This document shows positions 1 through 9,125 of a stretch of 64,000 bases of DNA, in pieces. The notes under the pieces were generated by a model. It searched no databases and was not told where the DNA came from. It saw only the letters and a program-made list of their open reading frames with translations. Location of the stretch: NCBI RefSeq assembly GCF_001039355.2, contig NW_019775660.1, forward strand, positions 149,504 through 213,503, written 5' to 3'. The translations under genes and the position numbers were made by a program. The DNA comes from Lingula anatina. Lineage: Eukaryota; Brachiopoda; Lingulata; Lingulida; Lingulidae. Each line of letters begins with the position of its first letter. The first letter of the stretch is position 1.

Positions 1-240
1 TTGGGTGGGGGGGGGTACATGTAGCCTTACGTCTTATCAGGGTATACTTCACACTGGATGTCCAACAACACTTCACATTTAAGAAGGGGCAGAAATAAAA
101 TCTACCTTAATCCCTGATCAGCTATCCGAGTTCACTCTGTTCAGTTATCATATTTATTAAGTATTTAAAAAGAACACAAAGGAGTATTTTTGGGCCAAAA
201 TGCGCAATTCACAAATTATTACGGGGCTACAGACCCAAAT
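1..240. repeat. 5'-flank-type segment of the sulfotransferase unit
   Basis: This stretch resembles sequence that elsewhere lies between a first exon and its promoter module (about 13985-14200, and more weakly 900-1000, 5395-5540 and 7140-7290). Shared words include cttatcagggtat, ggatgtccaacaa and acacaaaggagtattttt. Here it lies downstream of the first exon at 590-669, so another array unit probably continues to the left of the window, or this unit is rearranged. No coding sequence is visible. Confidence 0.6.
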
Positions 241-589
241 ATTTCCTTGGGATTCAGGCAAATGTATTCAACTTTAATAAGCTCATGAAATCTGAATATG
301 CAACTTTCTTAACAAACTTGTCAATGTATGTGTATGAATGCTTCAAGCTAAGGAATTTGCAGGAGGCCTCAAATTGACTCCTTTTACTGTTATGTAATAT
401 AGGCTGATGGCCTAGATTTACGAAACAAACATTATTTTATTATAGGTAGAATATCACATCCATAACAAGAAGATCTACTTGTCTATGGCGTTGGTTATTC
501 ATTTTGCTTTATATGAATATAAAATTTTAGCCAACGTTGCAACTCCCTGCTTCTATTAAAAGCTGCATAAGATTAAATATTCTACTTAC

Positions 590-669
590 CATGACCGAAA
601 ACTTTGGGTAATCAGAAAACAAACAACTAATACGCAAGCCATCAATACGCTCAGGTACTGTAGTCTCAT
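590..669 (-). CDS. Sulfotransferase first coding exon, unit A (partial gene)
   Basis: Read on the minus strand, an ATG at 669 opens an 80-base exon that encodes a short Golgi-type signal anchor (MRLQYLSVLMACVLVVCFLI, then TQSFRS) and ends at a consensus donor (TCATG|GTAAGT). Start, length, phase and sequence match the first exons at 5149-5228 and 13765-13856, which join in frame to sulfotransferase catalytic exons. No catalytic exon for this copy lies in the window. It should lie to the left, but 5'-flank-type sequence already appears at 1-240, so the exon may be an orphan. Family role: type II Golgi membrane anchor of a carbohydrate sulfotransferase. Confidence 0.7.
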
Positions 670-1034
670 CTTGCCTCCGTTTTCTCTTTACCTTTAATGT
701 TCAAACGTAGTTACATACTGGGTTTATAACATGTATGTGTATTTTATTGCTGTAGCATATAGACCCGACGACAGCATGTTGCCGGGTGAATATTAATGGC
801 GTAATACGTTCACGTAATGTATGTACAAACATAACATGATAATGCAAGTTACGTAAGAGGTAAGGTTTTTACAGTTTTTTTTTTTTTTTTTGGGGGGGGG
901 GGGGAGTACATGTAGACTTCGAACTGTATGTACCACAACACTCCTATTTACGAAGGGGGCTGAGTAAAATCTACTTCAAAACCCGCACATAAGAGCAGCT
1001 TTTCCAAATAAGTCATTCATTTCCGATGACTCTT

Positions 1035-1112
1035 GCACTCTCAGATATCGCGAGACTCTCGCGCCGTGACTCACGCCCTTTTCAAACTTTGACAAGATGG
1101 CTGACTACTGAG
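1035..1112 (-). promoter_or_regulatory. Conserved upstream module, unit A (TCTCGCGA plus AAGATGGC)
   Basis: On the plus strand it reads agatatcgcgagactctcgcg, then tgactcac, then a spacer, then gacaagatggctgactac. It recurs almost unchanged at about 5690-5756, 7383-7447 and 14570-14637, each time some 370-730 bp upstream of a sulfotransferase first exon. The TCTCGCGA palindrome is a known core element of TATA-less promoters, AAGATGGC matches the YY1 core, and tgactca resembles an AP-1 site. A role as promoter of the array is inferred from position and conservation. Confidence 0.6.
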
Positions 1113-1844
1113 GATGGACCAGTGCTAATGGAATTGATTTATTTTCTTTGTAAAATCAATTAATGTGCTGTATGTGTAATTTCATGTTTTAAAAACCTTA
1201 ATTGTCCTCAGAAAAGTTCATCAAGAAGCGATTTATTGTGTGACTGTTACGAGTTAAGGGTGTTTTCTCACTGTGTTTATAGTGTGTGGTAGCCTACATG
1301 TGTGTTCCGGATGGTAGAAATTATAGTCTATAATGTGTCCCACGATACCGTTTCAAACCATTTCCAATTTCTGTTGTAGATTTTGCTAAAATAAGTATAA
1401 ATTAATAAATATTGATGGTTGTTAACCACACTAAATGTGCCAGATATTAGTAAGCCATCAGTAAAAAGCATATGACCCTTTGTCCTTTCGGAACAATTTA
1501 TACCTTTTAACCTTTTATAATGTTGGTCATACGGCTAATTATGTACACACTCCTCCCCCCCCCCCTTCTAGCTTTCCTGCGATACTAACAGCCAAGGTCA
1601 AATGAGGGTAGTCGTCAATTTGACTGCTCCTATTGGCCTGCCGACTCACCACATTAATAGCGTAAAAAAATTCCAGTCTAAATGTTCAAATTGGCATATT
1701 GGCTTGGAATATGAAGTTAACGGACCCAAAACTGGCTACTTTGGGATATATGGAGCTCATAACACTCCCAGTATTTTACACTTGTGAAAAATGGAATAGA
1801 ATGTTTATTTCTATTTTCTGGTCAGACCTTATGGACTATTAGGC

Positions 1845-2013
1845 CGGACTACCGCTGTGGTAGTCCTAGGAATAGAAGTCCCGGTTCCATATGATTAGCT
1901 CAGGTTAGGGTTAGTTGGAGTATTGGGGTTAGTATATGGGACGACTATCACCTGTACAACGTAATGGGGAATGGACTACGGCTCCTAGCCGACTACCATT
2001 CCTGTCACACCGG
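1845..2013. mobile_element. Short inverted-repeat element, family 1, copy 1
   Basis: This non-coding element contains ggaatagaagtcccgg, ggagtattggggtta and tatatgggacgactatcacc, and ends in attcctgtcacaccgg. Related copies lie at 7651-7803, 40910-41102 and 45928-46102. The best-preserved copy (40910) has terminal inverted repeats cggtgtgacaggaat / attcctgtcacaccg. No transposase is present, so it is a MITE-like non-autonomous element. Its left end here is eroded. Confidence 0.65.
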
Positions 2014-2079
2014 TTAAGATTTGAAATGGCTGCTCTTTGAACATTCATTAGATATTTAAATACTTTATTCAGATAGCAT

Positions 2080-3428
2080 TTGGTTTCCAGAGGGCGTGAC
2101 ATTTTAGGTTACAATCCATTTGGTTGTTTTTGAAGATAAAAATTAAAAAAAAATAAAAAATAAAAAAGCGTCAATAAGAATGTGATATCGAAAGCGTTGC
2201 AATAGTTATTTTCTCAGTGGTTTGTGAAATAAATTGGTACATTATTGCAGACGGAATATTTACTGGAAAATTGTATCAATACAAAGGAGTTATTAGCTTG
2301 ATTTGGACTAACAGGGTATATGTCTTTAATATATATTTTCGTTGCACCTAACATGGGTTCAATCTTTTGATGTCCCCCTTGCCCCATTTTAAAACATTTG
2401 ACTGTGTTATCGTGAACATGCATAAAGGAAGAATATCAAATGTGCAACCTTTAGGTTTCTTGACAAGGACGCAGGTAATTCCTTCTGCTTTTTAAGCAAC
2501 GTCAGGAAAAGTTGGGTCTAACCTGATTGTATTTTATAATATTTAACATTGAATGCTTCTGGTTACTTTTTTCCAAGACCAAACTTTTTGGGTTCTCAGA
2601 ACAAGCAAGCAATTATCGTTACCACGATTTTTTCTTTTTTATTTGCTGCTTATTAAGCTACACGCCCTTCCGTTTAACCGCAAAATATAATAGTGCTCTA
2701 TATATGCAGGTGCTCTAAAATTCCTTAGCAATATATAACGGTTACACTTAAGTGTTTTAGGTGAATCGATACGTTTACATGTCCTAAATTGACCAAAAAG
2801 CTTTTTATGTACAGATGCATTGCGTCTGTATATATGGCCATTACCTCTGTCTTCGCCGGTGACACCGTCGTTGTCCTGCACGGTCGATAAGTGGAAAACC
2901 ATTTAAACTTTTGCCTTCAAACTTAAAAAACTGATGAATTATAGTAAAAGGACAGGCCAAGTTAGAAAATCTGCTTGATTGGACCGTTTTTCCGAAAGTT
3001 ATACAGTTTTTGTTTCTCTTTTTTCAACATAAATACCATACATATAACACATTTTTAGCGGAAAAGCCATTGATCTGTCTTCAATCTTTCAGGGATGATC
3101 AATATCATCAATATTCCTACAACACAGGTCGAGTTCCAAAACCAGTGCAGCCCCTGATCAGATTATTTTGTCTAGAATTATGATTTATTTAGAAATGAAG
3201 CTCGAGTCGGAAAGTCAATCAGATTTGATTCTTTTCCTGGGAGTTATGCCTTTTTTTTGTCTAATTTTCATTTTCTCATCACTGCATTTTCATTGAGGAC
3301 TTAAAACTCCCACTGGCATTATTCCGTTTGGTAGTTATAATTTCTGAATGTGCATGAAAAAATTCACAGAATAAATTCTCACAAAATTGAAAGAGAAGCT
3401 TGGAGATCGAGTTTTTTTCCAAACATAA
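2080..3428 (-). repeat. 3' flank of sulfotransferase unit B, repeated in the array
   Basis: This is the downstream (minus-sense) flank of the gene at 3429-5228. Large parts recur in the same order at about 5800-6618 (unit C) and about 7870-9125 (unit D). Shared words include tgaccgtttttgaagat, aggacgcaggtaattccttc and ctacaacacaggtcgagttcc. It marks the boundary between tandem units. I see no supported gene; short open frames here are not conserved between copies. Confidence 0.65.
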
Positions 3429-5228
3429 TCAATCTATTTTTGTCAGATCGTATCCGAACAGCTGTGCATCCGTTCTGAAAACCTCCAACAACCTGCGTAG
3501 ATCTGCTTCCTCCACTTCAGCGTAGCTCTCTTTCATTTTTTGTGCCGTGTCACCGTGAACCCTGTGACGTTCAGCCGTATCGTTCACAGATTCCAGAGAT
3601 GGAAATGTGAAGTTTGCACCGATTAATTTCAAGAAGTTTGAGGCGTCTTCTTTTTCTTCTAAATGGCCAATGATATCATATTGAACAGAACAAGGGTCGC
3701 AAAGCTGGAAGTATTCTGCCCAATGATCGGATCCAATTCTCACATTTCGATCCATGACCCCCTTCTTAGGGTCATAGCTCTTTGTGATGTGGCGAACAAA
3801 ATGACTGAAACGCACTGTTTGCCTGACCCCACTTCGTCTTTTCAGTCTTCTGAAAAGCTTTGACACGGCCAGATTCCCGTCCATCATCATTCTGTACGCT
3901 GATAATAACCGAGCTAACGGATGTCGTACAAATATCACCTTTACATAGTCCCTTAAAATTGCTGCTTTTTGTCCCTGATTGGCTTTTTGAAAGTGATTAA
4001 TAGCACGATAAAATCTTTGTGAATTTTCTTGTACTTCAAACAAAGTTGTTGATGGTGCAAGTTTTCCAGCCAGACGAAGAAATACAAAGCGCCAGTTCAT
4101 TATTGCAACTTTCGGAATACCACAGAATAATATCTTCTTTTCGTCATCGACATATCCAAACGGTATATTGCATATTATAGTGGCAAATGGAGGCGTTGGT
4201 CTTGATTTCAATCCAGACGAGTTTATTAATCTTTGACACTGTGCCATTACGTCGTGTTTTCTTCGGCTCATTTTTTCTAACCATGTTTTAGGCACAGCGT
4301 TCCATTTAAGTTGATTAAAACGGTATGCAAGTTGCTGCGTTGAATCCGGAACGTTATTTTTATGTTTATAAAGTGCAGGCTCCCATTTACTGTTCATCCT
4401 GGAAGAACAAGTACTATTAATTATATAGGGATTTATACTCCCAAGTGTTTCCCCTTATGCAATGAGTACAGTGATACAAAAAATCTGGTCATGAAACAAT
4501 GTTTTTATTCAACTACTAACATGTTTTTTTCACCAAGTGATTTATTCACCAAGTGCTGCTCATTCTTTCTGCAAAATCATTTTAAACAATAATCTGCAAA
4601 TATATAAATAAATGATTTAAAGAAAGATTATTTGTTTTAGGAACCCTCAAAGAATGTTATATAAGTCTCCATGTAAGGTGTCCTCTGACCACTGAATAAG
4701 ACTGCCCCCATACTTATAAAGACTACTTAACATATATTGTTTAAAGGAAATTAAAGTCGTGCTAATTATCTATAATATATCACAATACTTTACATTTAGA
4801 AACATCCTTGATTTTGAAAATCTATGTGTGAAAAAAACCTGAATTATGAGGTTTCCGTCTTTCTATACAGATTTTCATCAAAATTAAATCAGCTGAACCC
4901 CTCCGTGCCACATTTAGAAAGGGTTCTCTTGTTTTTTGTACACAAAGATAAGAAGAATATTATACTTGAAACAAGAAGACACAGCTAAAAAGAATATTAT
5001 ATTCATAACAAGAAGATCTAATTGCCTATGACGCAGGTTACTCATTTTGCTTTATATGAAAATAACATTTAAGCTAACGTTACCACTGCCCTGCTTGTAT
5101 TAAAAGTTACATTACCATTATAAATCATTTTGGCTGTTGTCTACTTACCTTGACCGAAATCTTAGGGCAAACAGAACATAAACAACCAATACACAAATCA
5201 TTAATACGCTCAGGCGCAATAGTCTCAT
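3429..5228 (-). CDS. Carbohydrate sulfotransferase (HNK-1ST/CHST8-14 type), unit B
   Basis: Two coding exons (5228-5149 and 4398-3429) join in frame (TCA AG|G ATG) into a predicted 349-aa type II Golgi enzyme that would transfer sulfate from PAPS to a glycan. Residues 1-20 form a signal anchor (MRLLRLSVLMICVLVVYVLF). The 5'-phosphosulfate-loop region at about 119-129 reads CGIPKVAIMNW and the 3'-phosphate loop at about 184-196 reads VRHPLARLLSAYR. The C-terminal half has the family block HWAEYFQLCDPCSVQYDIIG. Length fits the family. The 5' loop departs from the usual PK.(G/A)C(T/S)NW because the Cys-Thr/Ser pair is Ile-Met. The gene is one unit of a tandem array, with its upstream module at 5690-5756. 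Family is clear; the glycan substrate is not. Confidence 0.88.
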
Positions 5229-5689
5229 CTCGCCTCCGTTTTCTCTTTTCCTGGAATACTTTTGGCCTCGTTCTCCACTGTGTTTAAAATATTTGATATG
5301 CGTTTTAATGCTGTAGCTACAGACATAACCGCATTGGTTGGCGTTAATCGAATATTTATCATGTCATACGTTGCGTAATACGTGTATAAAGAACAGTTCA
5401 AGGGAGCAGAGTAAAATCTACCTAAATCTCTGATCAGATATTCGACTTTATTCCGTTATCATATTTAAAACGTATCCAGAGTAGTATTGTTATTCCAACA
5501 TACAGATTTCACGAATTATCCCGGGGTAAATTACATTCCCCCACCCCCGCTTTGCCAACCTTTACCATTATTTATAATTCCTTTCCGAGACTCGCCATAC
5601 CTCCATAGCAATTTAGGAAGAAGTCAAGTATCAAAACCCTCGCATAAGATGTTTTCCAAATACACCATTCATTCTCGTACTAGACTTTA

Positions 5690-5756
5690 AGATATCGCGA
5701 GACTCTTGCGCTGTGACTCGCGCTCTTTTCAAACTTTGACAAGATGGCTGACTACC
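5690..5756 (-). promoter_or_regulatory. Conserved upstream module, unit B
   Basis: Second copy of the TCTCGCGA/AAGATGGC module, reading agatatcgcgagactcttgcg and then gacaagatggctgactacc. It lies about 460 bp upstream of the ATG at 5228. One change (ctcgcg to cttgcg) breaks the second half of the palindromic pair, while the first atcgcgaga core and the AAGATGGC box are unchanged. The inverted-repeat element found beside this module in units A/B and C/D is absent here. Confidence 0.6.
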
Positions 5757-5799
5757 AAGTTTGGACAAGGTCCGCTCAATTTTTTTCAAGAAGGGAGTG

Positions 5800-6670
5800 G
5801 CCTTTAAGGTTATTCTACATTTGACCGTTTTTGAAGATTAATTAAAAACAAAAAATGTCGAAAAGTTTCATTAAGAGTGTGATATCAAAATCGTTGCAGG
5901 ATGTATATTGTCAATGGCTTGTGAAATGTATTGATACGTTATTGTAAGCAGACGGAATATTAGCTGGAAATGTATCAGTCTATTTCGCAATAAAAAGACG
6001 TTTTAATCCCGCCTAACAGGGTACATGTCTCTAATATAAATTTTCATCACACCTAACCTGGGTTTAATATGCTGATGCCCCCCCCCCCCCCCCCCATTGC
6101 CACATTTTAACACATTTGACTCGTGTTATCGTGACCACGCACATAGAAAGACTATCAAATGTGCAACCTTAAGGTTGTCTTGACTAGGACGCAGGTAATT
6201 CCTTCTGCGTTTTGTCGAAAATTATGCTGTTTTTGTTTCTCTTTTTTCAACATAAATACCATACGTATAACACATTTTTAGCGGAAAAGCCATTGATCTG
6301 TCTTCAATCTTTCAGGCATGATCAATATCATCAATATTCCTACAACACAGGTCGAGTTCCAAAACCAGTGCAGCCCCTGATCGGATTATTTTGTCTAGAA
6401 TCATGATTTTTTTAGAAATGAAGCTCGAGTCGGAAAGTCCATCTGATTTGATTCTTTTTCTGGGAGTTATGTCTTTTTTGTCGAATTTTTATTTTCTCAT
6501 CATGGCATTTTCATTGAGGACTTAAAACTCCCACTGGCATTATTCTGTTTGGTAGTTATCATTTCTGAATGTGCGTGAAAAAATTCATAGAATAAATTCT
6601 CACAAAATTAAAAGAGAAGTCTCATCTTGACTCCGTTTTCTCTTTTCTTTCAATGCTTTTAGCCTCGTTC
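5800..6670 (-). pseudogene. Sulfotransferase unit C, coding body deleted
   Basis: The 3' flank of a sulfotransferase unit (5800-6618, colinear with 2080-3400) runs directly into the start codon and 5' leader of a first exon (ATG on the minus strand at 6625-6623; leader matching gagaaaacggaggcgag of unit B). Only about three codons of the original first exon remain before 3'-flank sequence containing a stop. The deletion therefore removed the intron and catalytic exon but kept leader, start codon, upstream module (7383-7447) and downstream flank. The junction lies near 6618 after aaagagaag. No sulfotransferase can be made from it. Confidence 0.72.
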
Positions 6671-6789
6671 TTCACTTAGGTTTTTATAATATTTGATATG
6701 CCTTTTACTGCTGTAGCTACAGTCACAACCGCATTGGTTGGCGTTAATCGAATATTTATGATGACATATACGTTGCGTAATACGTGTAC

Positions 6790-7115
6790 AAACAACAGTT
6801 GAAGGGAGTACAGTTGTAAGAACAAAAATGATTGTATCAAACTTAGTTTATGGTTTATTGTATCAGATATGCTGAGCAAGCACATCTATCACATTTCTTT
6901 AATAAAAGGACCTCATTAGCATAAGTGAACAGTCCTAGTTGTCACACCCAGGAGAGTGTGGGTCAGTGAGGTGTGTGCTGCAGAGGAGTGCAGAGGTGCA
7001 GAAATGCAGTGGCATTATTTATGTATCTATCCAGTAGAGGCATAATGCTACATGGCTGTTTCAAGCTGAGACTATTTCAAATAAATTTCAATTAAATGAA
7101 TATGCCCGTTGTCAT
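6790..7115. other. Unique insert in unit C 5' region, no gene seen
   Basis: About 300 bases without a counterpart in the other units, between the deleted first exon and its upstream module. They include gtcacacccaggagagtgtg and gtgcagaggtgcagaaatgcag-like short GA/TG-rich motifs. No open reading frame, RNA gene or clear terminal repeats were found. Confidence 0.4.
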
Positions 7116-7382
7116 TTGCCTCGTTTTTCTGTTGCCCCCGCGAGCTACAACAGTAAAATCTCTGTTCAGCTATTCGAGTTTTTTCCGTTAAGTTATCATA
7201 TTCAAAACGTATCCAGAGGACGATTGTTAAGCCAAAATACATATTTCACAAATTATCCCGGGGTAAACGGCACTCCCCCTCCCCATCCCCGCTTTGCCAA
7301 CTTTAAACATTATTTATGATTCCTCTCTAAGTATAAAAACCCTCGCATAAGAGTTTTTTTAATACACCATTCATTTGCGTAC

Positions 7383-7447
7383 AAGATATTGCGAGACTCT
7401 CGCGCCGTGACTCGCGCTCTTTTCTAACTTTGACAAGATGGTTGACT
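7383..7447 (-). promoter_or_regulatory. Conserved upstream module, unit C (orphaned)
   Basis: Third copy: agatattgcgagactctcgcg, then cgtgactcgcgctc, then gacaagatggttgactacc. It is retained although the coding body it should serve is deleted. It differs from units A and D by single bases (atcgcgag to attgcgag, atggctg to atggttg), so one half of the palindrome and the 3' part of the YY1-like site are altered here. Confidence 0.55.
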
Positions 7448-7650
7448 ACCTAGTTGGACAAGGGCCGGTGATTTTTTTTTGTTTCTTTGTGAAACCAATT
7501 AATACCATTTATCTGTCCTTTTTTAATTTTTAAATTGCCGTCAGATAAGTTCAACAAGAGGCATTCTAAATCCAAATTGTGTGGCTGTTACGAGGGGATG
7601 GCGTTTTCTCACTGTGCTTACAGTGCGTGGTAAATTCCGTATGGCAGAGA

Positions 7651-7803
7651 TTAGGGTGGACTGCCGAATGACATAAATGATGGTTCTAGAAATGGAAGTC
7701 CTGGGCCCCATATGATACCTGTAAGTACAGCTTGGTGTTAGCCGGAGTATAAGGATAAGTATATGGGACGATTATCAACCTTACAAGTAATGGGGAACGG
7801 ACT
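7651..7803. mobile_element. Inverted-repeat element family 1, copy 2 (decayed)
   Basis: A degraded relative of 1845-2013 (shared gaaatggaagtcctggg, tatatgggacgattatcaac, gtaatggggaacggact). Both terminal repeats are eroded. It occupies the same place relative to the upstream module and 3' flank as the copy at 1845-2013, which suggests that the insertion predates the unit duplication. Confidence 0.55.
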
Positions 7804-8191
7804 GAAATGGCTGTTTTTTCAACAGCCATTAGATATTTGCATATTTTATTCAGAGACCCTTTTAAGAAGAGGCGTGACCTTTAAGGTTATTCTCCATTTG
7901 ACCGTTTTTGAAGATAAAATTAAAAAAATAAAACATGTTGAAAATAATAAAAAAAGATGTTGAAAAGTGATATCAAAAGCGTTGCAGAATGTATTTTGTC
8001 AGTGGCTTGTGAAATGAATTGATACCTTTATTGTAAGCAGAAGGAATATTAGCTGAAAATGTATCAGTCTATTTCGCTATACAAAGGTGTTTTTACCCTG
8101 ACTGCCAGGGTATATGTCTCTAATGTAGATTTTCATCACACCTAACATGGGTTAAATCTGTTGATGCCCCCCCCCCTTTTTAATACCCCTA

Positions 8192-8359
8192 CAGGGGCGG
8201 ATCCAGAAATATTTCCTGGCAGTCTTTCGTATTATATTTGGTTATCCATCTTCCATTTTTGGCCGTCTTCCGACAGAAAAAATTAGATACCCTTTAATGT
8301 AAACTTGAAAATCTGACCGTCTTCCGGAAGACCCAGAAGACGGCCTAAATCCGCCCCTG
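8192..8359. mobile_element. MITE-like element, family 2 (CAGGGGCGGAT ends), copy 1
   Basis: A 168-bp non-coding element beginning caggggcggatcc and ending atccgcccctg. An equally long copy in the opposite orientation is at 35336-35503. Both contain an internal accgtcttccggaagac palindrome. Ends of this type are common in hAT-like non-autonomous elements, but no transposase is present. It interrupts the C-rich part of the unit D 3' flank that is uninterrupted in units B and C. Confidence 0.7.
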
Positions 8360-8846
8360 CCCCCCATTTTAATACATTTGACTCGTGTTATCGTGACCAC
8401 GCACATAGAAAGAATATCAAATGTACAACCTTAAAACTGTCTTGACTAGGACGCAGGTAATTCCTTCTGCTTTCTAGGCAACGTTAGCCAACGTTGGGCT
8501 TAACCTGCTTGTATTTAATAATATTGACATAAAATGTTTCTTTTTTTGGTACCGACACCAGAATTCTTAGTCTGCAGCCGACGAACAGACGACGAACATA
8601 CAAAGCAGAACTGATGGATGTTTGAAAAATACAGATTGAATTAAAAATCAACTTGATTGGACCGTTTTTCCGAAAGTTATGCTGTATTTATGTCTCTTTT
8701 TTCAACAAATTCCATTCATTTACGTAACACATTCAGCGGATATGCAATTGATCTATCGCCTTCAAACATTCAGGAATGGTCAAAATTACTCAAACACAGG
8801 TCGAATTCTAAAACCAGCTCCTGGTCGAATAATTGTGTCGAGAAGT

Positions 8847-8850
<4 letters not shown>

Positions 8851-8887
<37 letters not shown>
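8851..8887. repeat. Poly-T tract
   Basis: An uninterrupted run of more than 30 T in the 3' flank of unit D. The homologous position in units B and C has no such run. Open frames across it that encode poly-Phe or poly-Lys are artefacts. Confidence 0.9.
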
Positions 8888-8888
<1 letters not shown>

Positions 8889-9125
8889 TGAAATGCAGCT
8901 TGAGTCGGAAAACCAGTATGATTTGATTCTTTTTCTGGAAGTTATGCAGTGTTTTTTTTGTAAAATTTTCTCTTTTCACATCATCACATTATCAGTGTAG
9001 GACTAAGAACCCCTACTGGCATGTTGCTGTTTGGTAGTTTTATCTTTTTAATATCCGTGAAAAAATCATAGAATAAATTCTTACTAAATTATAATTGATG
9101 TTTTGAGAGCTGTTTCCAAATATAA

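Noticed and set aside
8657-8979. Small proteins ending in poly-Phe or poly-Lys
   Set aside because: Produced by a poly-T tract in repeated 3'-flank sequence; not conserved in the equivalent parts of units B and C.
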